A DNA stretch of 64,000 bases from Mycobacterium szulgai (lineage in GTDB: Bacteria > Actinomycetota > Actinomycetes > Mycobacteriales > Mycobacteriaceae). The notes beneath the pieces are model-generated. The model saw nothing but the letters and a program-made list of their open reading frames with translations. It ran no database searches and was not told where the DNA came from. Position numbers and translations under genes: made by a program. Shown here piece by piece: positions 9,196 to 18,667 of this stretch. Within the stretch, counting starts at the first letter, position 1; each line of letters starts with the position of its first letter. The stretch covers positions 1-64,000 of the forward strand of contig NZ_LQPW01000010.1 of the NCBI RefSeq assembly GCF_002116635.1. The letters are read 5' to 3'.

Positions 9196-9978
9196 TCAGG
9201 ATGCGTCGCCGGCTGCGAGGGCGTCAATGCCGGGCACATTGCCGACGACCTCTTTGACCTTGGCAACCAACGCGTCCGGCGTCGACCACTGATAGTCGCT
9301 GCCGTTGAACTTGATCGTCGGAGTTGCCCGGATGTTCTCAGCCCTGGCCAACCCGTCGACCATCGAGATGTACTTGCCACTGTTGATGCAGTCCGGCACC
9401 TTGCCTACCACGCCGGATTGACGTGCGATTTCAATCAGCTTCGCGTTGTCGGGGAAGCTCTTGCCGTCTTCTCTGGGCTGGATGTTGGGGTCGTACAGCG
9501 CCTCGTGGAAGCGACGGAATGCCTCCAGGGACTCGTCGGCTACGCAATAGGCCGCGGCGGCGGCCCGCGCCGAGTAGTTCTGGTTTTGCGGGCTGCTCAA
9601 GAACGCAATCATTGTGTAGTCGGCCGCAACGGCGCCGATGTCGACGAGTTTGGAAACGGTCGGCCCAAAGCTGCGCTCGAAATTGCCGCACGCCGGGCAC
9701 AGGAAGTCCTCGTAGAACGAGAGCACCACTTTGGGGTTGCTGGTCCCGGGCTGGGTCACCAACTTGCCCGAGGTCACCCGGACCGCATGGCCCGGCCCGA
9801 CCCCCGCACTTTGCTTCTTTTGGTGCGACGTGACGATATAGAAGACCAAGCCGACGGCGAACAGCACGATGATCGCCGTGCCACCGATCTGCAGCAGCCG
9901 GCCGAACTTGCCGTCGGGCGACTTCAGGTCGATCCGCGGGGGTTTCTTTTTGTCGGCCACAGGTTCGCTGATCCTCAC
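9196..9978 (-). CDS. DsbA-like membrane-anchored thiol:disulfide oxidoreductase
   Basis: The 260-residue protein has a short cytoplasmic N-terminus, one membrane anchor (about 29-50) and an extracytoplasmic thioredoxin-fold domain with the active-site CPAC at 94-97 (EDFLCPACGNFE). A second cysteine pair lies in the helical insert (YCVADE and DCINSG). It introduces disulfides into exported proteins and is expected to be recycled by the adjacent VKOR protein. The GTG at 9978 is the start used; a GTG seven codons on is an alternative. From memory this is the Rv2969c equivalent. Confidence 0.93.
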   Translation of the reverse strand: MRISEPVADKKKPPRIDLKSPDGKFGRLLQIGGTAIIVLFAVGLVFYIVTSHQKKQSAGVGPGHAVRVTSGKLVTQPGTSNPKVVLSFYEDFLCPACGNFERSFGPTVSKLVDIGAVAADYTMIAFLSSPQNQNYSARAAAAAYCVADESLEAFRRFHEALYDPNIQPREDGKSFPDNAKLIEIARQSGVVGKVPDCINSGKYISMVDGLARAENIRATPTIKFNGSDYQWSTPDALVAKVKEVVGNVPGIDALAAGDAS

Positions 9979-10042
9979 ATGTCTTCGGTCGGGCTGCTTG
10001 TTGCCAGGGCGCCTCTAGCGTACCGGCGGTTCCATCCCCAGC

Positions 10043-11161
10043 TCAGGCCCGGCTCAGGTGCGCACGCAGCGCCGAAATCAGCTCTTTCGTCCCGGCGGCG
10101 CAGCCGCCACCCAGCTGAAACAGATTAACGAAGCCATGCGCCAGCGAGCCCATGCTGCGCAGGTCCACCGGGGTACCCGCGGCTCGCAACGCCGCCGCGT
10201 AGTCCGCGCCCTCGTCGCGCAGCGGGTCGAAACCGGCGACCGCGATGAGTGCCGGCGCCAGTCCGGACAGCGACTGTGCCCGCGCCGGGGACACTCGGGG
10301 ATCTGCCCGGTCGACTCCGGAACCCCGCAGGTATTGCGATTCAAACCAATCGATGTCGCGCTTGGTGAGCAGGAAGCCGCGCGCGAACAGGCTCAGTGAC
10401 CGCGTCTTGGCGGTGTGGTCGGTGCGCGGGTAGATCAGCCACTGCAGCACCGGGGTGGGGCCACCGCCGTCGCGCGCCAGTTGAGCCACCACGGCGGCCA
10501 GGTTGCCGCCCGCGCTGTCGCCGCCGACGGCGACCTGTCCGGGGATGGCGCCGAGTTCTTCGGCGTGTTCGCAGGCCCAGTTGAACGCCGCGAAGGCGTC
10601 CTCGGCCGCGGCCGGAGCGGGATGCTCGGGAGCCAGCCGGTAGTCGACGGACAGCACGTGTACGCCCGCGTCCCGGCTGGTCAGCCGGCACACCGCGTCG
10701 TGGGTGTCCAGGTCGCCGATCGTGAAGCCACCGCCGTGGTAAAAGACCAGCAGCGGCGCCGGCGCGTCGCCGGGCGGCCGGTAGTGCCGGGCGCGCAGCT
10801 CACCGGCCGGCCCCGGCAGCGTTAACTCTTTCACCTCGACATGAATCTGCGGACCGGGCATGTCCAGCATGCTTTGCAACATCAACGACCGGGAGGCGGC
10901 CGGGTCGTCCTCGACAACCAGCCCGTCGATCCCGAAGGTCCGCTGCGCCGAGAGCATCAATTGCAGGGTTGGATCGAGTGTGTTGCCGTCGATGACCACC
11001 GAACGTCCGCCCGTGAGCAACCGCTTGGCACGTGCGGGAATCCACGGAATGACCTTGATCCCGACGCTGGTGGCGGTGTTCTGCATGCGCGTCGTCCACC
11101 GCAGCGATTCGTGGCTTACCCCCGGCTGCAGATCCGGCGAGCCTGGCAGACTCTTGGTCAT
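10043..11161 (-). CDS. lipN: Lipase/esterase LipN, hormone-sensitive-lipase family
   Basis: The 372-residue alpha/beta hydrolase has the family IV oxyanion motif HGGGF (142-146), the nucleophile elbow GDSAG (Ser216), a C-terminal Asp in PLRDEG and His in AHGFVN. Mycobacterial LipN hydrolyses short-chain esters and acylglycerols. The frame extends upstream, but the ATG at 11161 gives the expected N-terminus MTKSLPG. Its start codon shares the tetranucleotide CATG with the start of the divergent aldo-keto reductase, leaving no separate intergenic promoter space. Confidence 0.92.
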   Translation of the reverse strand: MTKSLPGSPDLQPGVSHESLRWTTRMQNTATSVGIKVIPWIPARAKRLLTGGRSVVIDGNTLDPTLQLMLSAQRTFGIDGLVVEDDPAASRSLMLQSMLDMPGPQIHVEVKELTLPGPAGELRARHYRPPGDAPAPLLVFYHGGGFTIGDLDTHDAVCRLTSRDAGVHVLSVDYRLAPEHPAPAAAEDAFAAFNWACEHAEELGAIPGQVAVGGDSAGGNLAAVVAQLARDGGGPTPVLQWLIYPRTDHTAKTRSLSLFARGFLLTKRDIDWFESQYLRGSGVDRADPRVSPARAQSLSGLAPALIAVAGFDPLRDEGADYAAALRAAGTPVDLRSMGSLAHGFVNLFQLGGGCAAGTKELISALRAHLSRA

Positions 11162-12002
11162 GGGCTGCTCCCTAGAACAAAGCTCTGTGACGCTGAACGA
11201 CGGCAACTCGATCCCCGCCGTGGGGCTCGGTGTCTTCAAGATCGAGCCGGCAGACACCGAACAGGCGGTGGGTGCCGCGCTGCGCGCCGGTTATCGGCAT
11301 ATCGACACCGCGGCGGCCTACCGCAATGAACGTGAGACCGGGCGCGCGATCGCCGATTCCGACGTGCCCCGCGACCAACTGTACGTGGTGACCAAGCTGG
11401 CCAATCCCGACCAGGGCTACGACAGCACGCTCAAGGCGTTCGACGCCAGCATGGAGCGTCTCGGGCTGGATTATCTCGACCTTTATCTGATTCATTGGCC
11501 CCAGCCGCTGCTCAACAAGTTCGTGGACACTTTCAAGGCATTTGCCCACCTCCGCGATCAGGGCCGAATCCGCTCTATTGGCGTCAGCAATTTCGAGCCC
11601 GAGCACCTCATGGTCCTGATCGATGCCACCGGCATCGTCCCCGCGGTCAACCAGATCGAGCTGCATCCGCAGCTGCCGCAGACCGAATTGCGCAAAGTGC
11701 ATGCTCAAACTGGTATCGCGACCGAGGCATGGTCGCCCTTGGGCCGCGGAACGCTGCTGACTCATCCGACGGTGACGGCCGTCGCGGAAGGCTGTGGGCG
11801 GACACCGGCCCAGGTGTTGATTAGGTGGCATATACAACTGGGTAATATCGTGATCCCCAAGTCGGTGAACCCAATCCGGATTGCGAGCAACTTCGACGTG
11901 TTCGACTTCGAACTCAGCGCCAATGAAATGGCATCGATCTCGTCGCTCGATGACGGAACACGGCTTGGCCCCAATCCGAGAACGTTCACTTCAAACAGGT
12001 AG
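11160..12002 (+). CDS. Aldo/keto reductase (first of a tandem pair)
   Basis: NADPH-dependent carbonyl reductase of 280 residues, with the family tetrad Asp49, Tyr54, Lys79 and His112 ([22 protein letters not shown]) and the cofactor region [13 protein letters not shown]. The ATG at 11160 is chosen over an open upstream frame that runs antisense through lipN; a GTG at 11187 is a possible later start. The second copy starts 5 bases after its stop. The two share motifs and overall layout but differ widely in sequence, so the duplication is old. Substrate unknown. Confidence 0.9.
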   Translation: MGCSLEQSSVTLNDGNSIPAVGLGVFKIEPADTEQAVGAALRAGYRHIDTAAAYRNERETGRAIADSDVPRDQLYVVTKLANPDQGYDSTLKAFDASMERLGLDYLDLYLIHWPQPLLNKFVDTFKAFAHLRDQGRIRSIGVSNFEPEHLMVLIDATGIVPAVNQIELHPQLPQTELRKVHAQTGIATEAWSPLGRGTLLTHPTVTAVAEGCGRTPAQVLIRWHIQLGNIVIPKSVNPIRIASNFDVFDFELSANEMASISSLDDGTRLGPNPRTFTSNR

Positions 12003-12007
12003 GTGAA

Positions 12008-12853
12008 ATGATGTCGGGCGCCCCCAGCCCCTCGATCCCTTCGATCACGCTCAACGACGAGAACACGATGCCGGTACTTGGCCTCGGCGTCGCGGAATTG
12101 TCAGAGGAAGAGACCGAACGCGCGGTCTCGGCGGCACTGGAAATCGGTTGCCGGCTGATCGACACCGCCGCCGTCTACGGAAACGAAGCCGCCGTGGGGC
12201 GCGCTATCGCGGCCTCGGGCATTCCGCGCGCCGAGCTGTTCGTCACCACCAAGCTGGCAACCGCAGAGCATGGTTTCAGCGTCTCCCAGGAAGCCTGTAA
12301 GGCCAGCCTTGACCGGCTCGGCCTGGATTACGTGGACCTGTACCTGATCCACTGGCCGGCTCCGACCGTCGGCAAGTATGTGGACGCGTTCGGCGGGATG
12401 ATCCAGTCGCGCGGCGAAGGACATGCCCGCTCGATCGGGGTGTCCAACTTCACCGAAGAGCATCTTGAGATGGTCATCGACCTCACGTTCGTCACGCCGG
12501 CGGTCAACCAGATCGAATTGCACCCGCTGCTCAACCAGGACGAGCTGCGCAAGGCAAATGCCCAGCACAACGTCGTCACGCAGTCCTACACCCCGCTGGC
12601 GCTCGGCCGGCTGATGGACAACCCGACGGTGACCTCGGTCGCCGGCGAATACGGGAAGACACCCGCACAGGTGCTGCTGCGCTGGAACCTGCAACTGGGC
12701 AACGCGGTCGTATTCCGATCCGCCAAGGCCGAACGCATCGCCAGCAACCTCGACGTGTTCGATTTCGAATTGGCCGCCGAGCACATGGACGCAATCAACG
12801 GCCTCAACGACGGCACCCGGATCCGCGAGGACCCGCTGACCTACGCCGGCTAG
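12008..12853 (+). CDS. Aldo/keto reductase (second of a tandem pair, Rv2971-like)
   Basis: The 281-residue AKR has tetrad Asp52, Tyr57, Lys82 and His115 ([25 protein letters not shown]). The sequence is very close to what I recall of M. tuberculosis Rv2971, an AKR5-type NADPH-dependent reductase of small dicarbonyls. ATG ATG at 12008/12011 follows AGGTAGGTGA from the end of the preceding gene, so the pair is likely translated from one message. The C-terminal NADPH-site residues are retained ([12 protein letters not shown]). Confidence 0.93.
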   Translation: MMSGAPSPSIPSITLNDENTMPVLGLGVAELSEEETERAVSAALEIGCRLIDTAAVYGNEAAVGRAIAASGIPRAELFVTTKLATAEHGFSVSQEACKASLDRLGLDYVDLYLIHWPAPTVGKYVDAFGGMIQSRGEGHARSIGVSNFTEEHLEMVIDLTFVTPAVNQIELHPLLNQDELRKANAQHNVVTQSYTPLALGRLMDNPTVTSVAGEYGKTPAQVLLRWNLQLGNAVVFRSAKAERIASNLDVFDFELAAEHMDAINGLNDGTRIREDPLTYAG

Positions 12854-12867
12854 CGACTTCTCTCGGC

Positions 12868-12921
12868 GAGTGTGAACCGTCCGACGCCTCATCGGAACGT
12901 CGCGTCGTCAGATTCACTCTC
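12868..12921. terminator. Imperfect hairpin between convergent genes
   Basis: Between the AKR stop and the opposing nitroreductase stop, gagtgtgaa (from 12868) faces ttcactctc (to 12921), with one mismatch. A nested cgacgc/gcgtcg stem lies inside. No U tract. It may be a bidirectional terminator or a dispersed palindromic repeat unit; copy number elsewhere in the genome would decide. Confidence 0.4.
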
Positions 12922-12936
12922 ACGTGGGTATTGCGG

Positions 12937-13605
12937 CTAGTCCTGGATAAAGGTCACCGTCTCGTCGAGCGGAGCCCGGCCCGTGCGGATGTACTCCACC
13001 GTCGCGTCCTCGTACCCGATCGACATGCCACAGAACAGCATCAGCTCCGCTGGGGGTGAAACGATGTCCTCGACCGTCTTGTGGACCTGTGACCACGCCA
13101 TCTGTGGACAGCTATGTAGCCCCTCCGCACGCAGCAGCAGCATTACCGTTTGCAGATACATGCCGAGATCGGCCCACTGGGCCAAACCCAGGTCGCGGTC
13201 GACGTAGCAGAACAGGGCAGCGGGCGCGCCGAAACAATCCCAGTTGGCGATCGCGGCGCGCTGGCGCGCCTCCCAGTCCTCGCGCGCGATGCCGAGCGCA
13301 CTGTAGCGCTCGTGGCCGAAGGCGGATCGGCGTTCGCGGTATGGCGACTTCATCGCGGGCGGGTACATCACGTATTCCCGCTCGTCCCAGAGGACGCCGG
13401 AGGCGACCCGGTCGACGGCGCGCTTTTTGAGTTCGGCCAGGGGCGCGCCGGTTACCACGTAGATGTTCCACGGTTGAAGATTGGAGCCCGACGGCGACCA
13501 CGCCGCAGCGGACAGCACCCGCTCCAGCACCTGTCTGGGTACCGGTTGGCCGGTGAATCCGCGGACCGCCCGTCGGCTTGTGACCGCCTCGTAGACGTCC
13601 ACCAC
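12937..13605 (-). CDS. Nitroreductase family protein
   Basis: The 222-residue FMN-dependent NAD(P)H oxidoreductase fold has the N-terminal pattern SRRAVRGFTGQPVPRQVLE, SPSGSNLQPWNIYVV (FMN/phosphate-contact region) and C-terminal CGMSIGYED. The physiological substrate is not evident. Same family as the gene at 19501-20151, which shares IAREDxEAR and the fold but is clearly divergent. GTG start at 13605; no partner gene is obvious. Confidence 0.88.
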   Translation of the reverse strand: MVDVYEAVTSRRAVRGFTGQPVPRQVLERVLSAAAWSPSGSNLQPWNIYVVTGAPLAELKKRAVDRVASGVLWDEREYVMYPPAMKSPYRERRSAFGHERYSALGIAREDWEARQRAAIANWDCFGAPAALFCYVDRDLGLAQWADLGMYLQTVMLLLRAEGLHSCPQMAWSQVHKTVEDIVSPPAELMLFCGMSIGYEDATVEYIRTGRAPLDETVTFIQD

Positions 13606-13703
13606 TGTCCGCCTTCCGCTACGAATCCGTCCCCGACTGTCGCAGCCAGCCTATCCATCGGCGAGGTCGCGCGAACCCTTGCAAATGCGTAGTCAGGTGT
13701 GGA

Positions 13704-14414
13704 CTAGCCACTCGGGCAGGTAGCCGCGGCCTGGCGCAGTACGTCGGTGGAAGCCTGGTCTACTGGTAGCGAGTAACCCCGCAGCACGGCGATGAACTGC
13801 ATCGCGTACTGACAGGCGAACGCCGTGTTCGGCGGCATCCACTGCGCCGGCGGCAGGTCGCTCTTGTTCTGATTGGCCTGCCCCTGGACGGCCAGCAAAT
13901 TGGCCGGATCATTGGCGAACCGCAGCCGCACCGGATCCGGCCAGCTGTAGGCGCCCATGTCCCATGCGTACGCGAGCGGGACGATGTGGTCGATCTGCAC
14001 CGCTTCGCCGACCTTGGCGCCACGCTGGAAGGCGATGACGGCGTTGGTGTAGGGGTCGTGCAGCGTGCCGGTGGCCACCGCATTCGGGCAGCGCTTGGTG
14101 GCCACATAGGTCTTGTCGGTGAGATCCCGGTTGAGGATGTCGTCGCGGGTGTCGCAGCCGTTGTGTCCGAGCGGGGCGTCGTTGTCGTCGTCCCAGGCCT
14201 CGCCGAATGCCGCTCTGCGGTAGTCGTAGCGGTGGCTGCGCTGGGGCAGCACTGCGATTCCGGCGAGGACATCGGTGCCGGGTTGCACCGTCGGAATGTC
14301 GGCGCGCGCAGCGAACTCCTCGGCATGCCGGGCCGACGATCCCAGGGTTTGGTAGGCCACCACCAGCGCCAGCACCGCGGCCGCCGCCAGCCACAGCAAC
14401 AGCCGGCGCGTCAC
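13704..14414 (-). CDS. Exported or membrane-anchored HNH-family (DUF1524-like) protein
   Basis: The 236-residue protein has an N-terminal hydrophobic segment (TRRLLLWLAAAAVLALVVAY) that acts as signal or anchor, so the catalytic part lies outside the membrane. The nuclease-like core is visible as VQIDHIVPLAYAWDMGA (the DHIVP motif) and NDPANLLAV...NQNKSDLPP, typical of GmrSD/DUF1524 HNH proteins. GTG 14414 overlaps the recG stop by four bases (GTGA), so they are co-translated. Equivalent to Rv2972c from memory; function unproven. Confidence 0.85.
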   Translation of the reverse strand: MTRRLLLWLAAAAVLALVVAYQTLGSSARHAEEFAARADIPTVQPGTDVLAGIAVLPQRSHRYDYRRAAFGEAWDDDNDAPLGHNGCDTRDDILNRDLTDKTYVATKRCPNAVATGTLHDPYTNAVIAFQRGAKVGEAVQIDHIVPLAYAWDMGAYSWPDPVRLRFANDPANLLAVQGQANQNKSDLPPAQWMPPNTAFACQYAMQFIAVLRGYSLPVDQASTDVLRQAAATCPSG

Positions 14415-16621
14415 GCCTTGTCCAGGTATTCGATGCGGTCGGTGTCGGTGAATCGTGCCGCCATCACTTCCAGCCCGGGATGCGGATTTCCGTCGTCGTA
14501 GGCGCGGGTACAGAAGTCGTGGGCGGCCTCGATGAACACCTGATGCTCGGCCAGCGACAGCAGCTTCAGGGTGACAGCCTTGCCGGACTGGTTGCGGCCC
14601 AGCACATCTCCCTCCTTGCGCTCCTTGAGATCCAGGTCGGCCAGGGCGAACCCGTCCAGGGTCCCAGCGACCGCACGCAGCCGGTCCGCCGCCGGCGATC
14701 CGGGCGACACCCAGCTGGCCAGCAGGCACAGGCTGGGATGCTCGCCGCGTCCGATGCGGCCACGCAGCTGATGCAATTGGCTGATACCGAACCGGTCGGC
14801 ATCCATCACCAGCATGACCGTGGCGTTAGGGACGTCGACGCCCACCTCAATGACGGTGGTACACACCAGCACATCGACCTCGCCGGCCCGGAACGCCGCC
14901 ATTGCGGCCTCTTTCTCGTCGGACGGCAACCGTCCGTGCATGAGCGCCAACCGCAGATCCGCCAGCTCGGCCGAGCGTAACCGGGTGAACAGACCTTCCG
15001 CGGTCGCCGACGGCCGGCGGCCGTCTTGGGAGTCTGCGTCGTCGGATTCGTCGATCCGGGGCGCCACCACGTAGGCCTGACGGCCGGCGGCGACCTCCTC
15101 GATGATGCGCCGCCAGGCACGCTCGAGCCAGGCGGGCTTGTCGGCGACGAAGATGACGTTGGTGGCGATCGGCTGGCGCCCGCGGGGAAGTTCGCGCAGG
15201 GTCGAGGTTTCCAAATCGCCGTAGACGGTGAGCGCGACGGTGCGCGGTATCGGCGTCGCGGTCATCACCAGCAAGTGCGGGGTGATGCCGGCAGGAGCCT
15301 TGGCGCGCAATTGATCTCGCTGCTCGACACCGAACCGGTGCTGCTCGTCGACCACCACCATGCCGAGGTTGTGGAAGTCGACGGCGTCCTGCAGCAGCGC
15401 ATGGGTGCCGATGACGATGCCGGCCTGGCCGCTGACGATCTCGGCGCGAACCTGCTTCTTCTGCCCGGCTGTCATCGAACCGGTGAGCAACACAACCCGG
15501 GTTGCGTTATCGGCCCCGCCCAGCTGCCCACCCATCGCCAACGGCCCGAGGACATCGCGTATCGACCGCAAGTGTTGGGCGGCAAGCACTTCCGTCGGCG
15601 CCAAGAGCGCGCACTGGTATCCCGCGTCGACCATCTGCAGCATCGCCAGTACCGCGACGATCGTCTTGCCCGATCCCACTTCGCCCTGCAGCAGACGGTT
15701 GAGCGGGCGGGTCGCCGCGAGCTCAACGGACAACACGTCGAGCACCTCACGCTGGCCGTTCGTCAGCTCAAAGGGTAAGCGCCCCAACAACTCTGCGGCC
15801 AGACCGTCGGATCGCGGCGGTGCCGGCGGTCCCGACTCCGACAGCTCACCGTGTCGGCGGGCCACCAGCGCCCACTGCAGGCCGACGGCCTCGTCGAAGG
15901 TCAGGCGCCGGCGCGCCTGTGCACGCAAAGACTCGTCCTCGGCGAGGTGAATGGCGCGCAGGGCTTGGTCTTCGCTGATGAGACCGTGCTCTGCGAGTAA
16001 CTCGGCGGGCAACGGATCATCCACCGGGTCAAGGACTTCCAGCACCTGCCGCACGCAGTTGAAGATGTCCCAGCTCTGCATCTTGGTGCTCGCTGGATAG
16101 ATCGGGAAGAAACGACGCTCGAACGCCGACATCAATTCCTCGTTGCTGCTGGCCCGGGACGCATCGGCGATGACCTTCATCGACTTGGTGCCGTGGTGTT
16201 TGCCGTCCGGCGAGTCGAGGATGAGAAATGCCGGATGCGTGAGCTGCAGGGCCCCCTTGAAGTAACCCACTTCACCGGACAACATCACCTTGGTGCCCTT
16301 GGTGAGCCCCTTGCTGATGTAGTTCGCGTTGAAGAACGTAGCCGTCACCTTGTTGCGGCCAGAGCCGAGGGTGACGCGGAGAAACTTCTTCTTGGGATCT
16401 CTTCTCATCGGAAGCGTGGCCGCGTCGGCGATGGTGTCAATGAGGGTGATGTGTTCTCCGGGCTCGGGCCGCTCGTCGCCGAGGCGCGATGCGGTCTCGG
16501 TGTAGCTGCGCGGATAGTGGCGCAGCAGATCGTCGACGGTCCGGATGCCGAACTCGGCGTCGAGGTTGTCGGCGGCCTTGGCGCCGACGATGAAATCCAG
16601 CCGGTCACCCAGTGCCACCAT
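14411..16621 (-). CDS. recG: ATP-dependent DNA helicase RecG
   Basis: The 736-residue superfamily 2 helicase remodels stalled forks and Holliday junctions. It has an N-terminal wedge/OB domain, Walker A GEVGSGKT (about residue 315), motif II DEQH (about 423, VVVDEQHRFGVEQ), motif III TATPIPRT, and a C-terminal helicase half ending in the TRG region with RGRIGRGEH. ATG at 16621 lies 2 bases after the stop of the DAK2-domain gene, so they form an operon. Confidence 0.97.
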   Translation of the reverse strand: MVALGDRLDFIVGAKAADNLDAEFGIRTVDDLLRHYPRSYTETASRLGDERPEPGEHITLIDTIADAATLPMRRDPKKKFLRVTLGSGRNKVTATFFNANYISKGLTKGTKVMLSGEVGYFKGALQLTHPAFLILDSPDGKHHGTKSMKVIADASRASSNEELMSAFERRFFPIYPASTKMQSWDIFNCVRQVLEVLDPVDDPLPAELLAEHGLISEDQALRAIHLAEDESLRAQARRRLTFDEAVGLQWALVARRHGELSESGPPAPPRSDGLAAELLGRLPFELTNGQREVLDVLSVELAATRPLNRLLQGEVGSGKTIVAVLAMLQMVDAGYQCALLAPTEVLAAQHLRSIRDVLGPLAMGGQLGGADNATRVVLLTGSMTAGQKKQVRAEIVSGQAGIVIGTHALLQDAVDFHNLGMVVVDEQHRFGVEQRDQLRAKAPAGITPHLLVMTATPIPRTVALTVYGDLETSTLRELPRGRQPIATNVIFVADKPAWLERAWRRIIEEVAAGRQAYVVAPRIDESDDADSQDGRRPSATAEGLFTRLRSAELADLRLALMHGRLPSDEKEAAMAAFRAGEVDVLVCTTVIEVGVDVPNATVMLVMDADRFGISQLHQLRGRIGRGEHPSLCLLASWVSPGSPAADRLRAVAGTLDGFALADLDLKERKEGDVLGRNQSGKAVTLKLLSLAEHQVFIEAAHDFCTRAYDDGNPHPGLEVMAARFTDTDRIEYLDKA

Positions 16622-16623
16622 GG

Positions 16624-18276
16624 CTACTCGACCCCGATCAGCAACGCGTCACCCCGATGCCCGGTGTGGTAGGTGACCAGCTCGGTACCCGGATGGCGGT
16701 CGTGTACATGCTTTTCCAGGATGCCACCGATGTCCGCGGCCTCGTCACCCTTCAGGCAGTCCCCGACCAGCACCGTCACCAAGTCGCCTCCGGAAGCCAA
16801 CAACAGGTCGAGCAGACCGACGGCCGCGGTCCGGACATCCTCGGCCACGATCAGCACCTCGTCCCCGGCGATGCCCAGGCCGTCGCCCGGCTCACAGGTA
16901 CCGGCCCAGGTCAGCGCCTTCTGCGTGGCGGTGCGCACCGAGCCGTGCCGGGCGGCGGCGGCGGCGCGGGCCATACTGTAGCCGTCGTCGACGGCCTGGC
17001 GGCCCGGGTCGTGCACGGCCAGCGCGGCCAGCCCCTGCACCATCGAGCCGGTCGGTACGGGGACCACGTCCACGCCCCAGCCGCTGGCCGCGGTGCAACC
17101 GGCGACGAGTTCTTCGGCGGCCACATACCCGTTGGGCAGCACCATCACGTGCGCTGCGCCGGTATCCACTACCGCGCGGACCAACTGATGGGCGCTGATA
17201 TCGGAGTCTGGACTCGGACACAGCACGTTGGCGCCCTCGGCGGCGAACAACTCGGCGGCGCCGTCGCCGTCGACGACGGCCAGCACGGCCCGCTCCCGCG
17301 TCCAGCAGCCGGCCGGCAGTCCGTTGGCGCCGGAACTCAGCGCCGAAACCACGATCCGGCTGAGTCGCCCAGCCGCCAACCCCGCCTCAATGGCGGCGCC
17401 CGCATCGTCGGTGTGCACGTGCACCGAGTAGCTGTCGGCCAACGCGGCGGCGATCGCCACCGATTCACCCAACTCCTGCAGCCGGTCGCGCAGCGCGTCA
17501 ACCGCGGCGGCATCGAAACCGGCCAGCAGGTACATCACCTCGAATTGCGGAGCGGGGCTACGCAACGGACTCGGCGTGGCCGGCGCCCGCGGCGACAGTT
17601 CGTAGACCGATCGTGCGGGCGTATACCCGGTGATCGTCGAACGTAAGGCGTCCAGCATCACCAGCAGGCCCCGACCGCCGGCATCGACCGCCCCGGCGTC
17701 GGCCAGCACGTCGAGCTGCTCGGGGGTCTTCTCCAGTGCGACAACCGCCGCATCACCGGCCGCCGTGACCGCACGGGCCAAGCCCTCGCCACCCTTGACG
17801 CACTGCTCGACGGCACCGGCGGCGGCGCGCAGCACGGTGACGATGGTCCCTGGGATCTCCTCGCCACCCATCGAGGCGATGACCAACTCGACGCCACGCC
17901 ACAGCGCGGCCCCGAGGATGTCGGCGTCGATCACCGGCAATACACCGCCGGACTCGGCCGCCGCAAAAGCCGTCGCCTCGGCGATGCCGCGCAGGATTTG
18001 GGACAGGATGACCCCGGAATTGCCCCGGGCGCCGTTGAGCGCCCCGGCCGACAGTGCCGCGGCGACCGTGGCCACATCAGCGCCACCGCCGCCGGCATCG
18101 GCCTCGGCCAGCGCCGAACGCATGGTGAACAGCATGTTGGCGCCGGTGTCGGCGTCGGCGACCGGGAATACGTTGAGCCGGTTGATCTCGTCGGTGTGGG
18201 TGATCAAATCGCTCACGACGATGTGCGCCCACTCCCGCAGGGTCGGGGCGTCCAGCAGCCGATCCGACGTACTCAC
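16624..18276 (-). CDS. DAK2/DegV-type fusion protein, FakA (fatty acid kinase)-like
   Basis: The ~550-residue protein of the YloV/FakA family has an N-terminal DAK2 kinase domain with the metal-ATP motif NVFPVADADTGANM and GARGNSGVILSQ, a middle domain, and a C-terminal FakB-interacting-type domain. In Firmicutes FakA phosphorylates fatty acids carried by FakB; function in mycobacteria is inferred. Two GTG starts compete: 18286-18288 overlaps the AGGAGG itself, whereas 18276 lies 11 bases after AGGAGG (18288-18293), so the latter is chosen. From memory, M. tuberculosis H37Rv carries this as two annotated genes (Rv2974c/Rv2975c); here the frame is intact. Confidence 0.88.
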   Translation of the reverse strand: MSTSDRLLDAPTLREWAHIVVSDLITHTDEINRLNVFPVADADTGANMLFTMRSALAEADAGGGGADVATVAAALSAGALNGARGNSGVILSQILRGIAEATAFAAAESGGVLPVIDADILGAALWRGVELVIASMGGEEIPGTIVTVLRAAAGAVEQCVKGGEGLARAVTAAGDAAVVALEKTPEQLDVLADAGAVDAGGRGLLVMLDALRSTITGYTPARSVYELSPRAPATPSPLRSPAPQFEVMYLLAGFDAAAVDALRDRLQELGESVAIAAALADSYSVHVHTDDAGAAIEAGLAAGRLSRIVVSALSSGANGLPAGCWTRERAVLAVVDGDGAAELFAAEGANVLCPSPDSDISAHQLVRAVVDTGAAHVMVLPNGYVAAEELVAGCTAASGWGVDVVPVPTGSMVQGLAALAVHDPGRQAVDDGYSMARAAAAARHGSVRTATQKALTWAGTCEPGDGLGIAGDEVLIVAEDVRTAAVGLLDLLLASGGDLVTVLVGDCLKGDEAADIGGILEKHVHDRHPGTELVTYHTGHRGDALLIGVE

Positions 18277-18459
18277 CCTTGACCCCACCTCCTGCGGCCG
18301 GCGCCTCGAACCAGTCCCCGAATCAGTCAGAGCCTAGCCAGCCGCGGGGACAGCACAGACCCTGACGCGGTGCTGCGAGTTGTCGATCGTTTTGGAACTT
18401 GCCTATGCCAGCGGCTATCCTGGGCTGTCGTCCGGCAAGAGACTTGAGGAGCTTGAACA

Positions 18460-18654
18460 ATGGCCGCTGTGTGCGATATCTGCGGGAAAGGCCCCGGCTT
18501 CGGCAAGTCGGTGTCGCACTCCCACCGCCGCACCAGCCGCCGGTGGGACCCCAACGTGCAGACCGTGCACGCCGTGACGCGTCCCGGCGGCAACAAGAAG
18601 CGCCTCAACGTCTGCACCTCCTGCATCAAGGCCGGCAAGGTCACCCGCGGCTAG
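18460..18654 (+). CDS. rpmB: 50S ribosomal protein L28, zinc-ribbon (C+) form
   Basis: The 64-residue ribosomal protein begins AAVCDICGKGPGFGKSVSHSH. It has two CxxC-type pairs (CDIC and CTSC), so it is the zinc-containing paralogue type. Mycobacteria also carry zinc-free paralogues elsewhere that are induced under zinc limitation. It is transcribed divergently from the DAK2 gene across a 183-base spacer that should hold both promoters, and it converges with the hemolysin III gene 13 bases downstream. Confidence 0.96.
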   Translation: MAAVCDICGKGPGFGKSVSHSHRRTSRRWDPNVQTVHAVTRPGGNKKRLNVCTSCIKAGKVTRG

Positions 18655-18667
18655 TCGCGCCGCAGCT

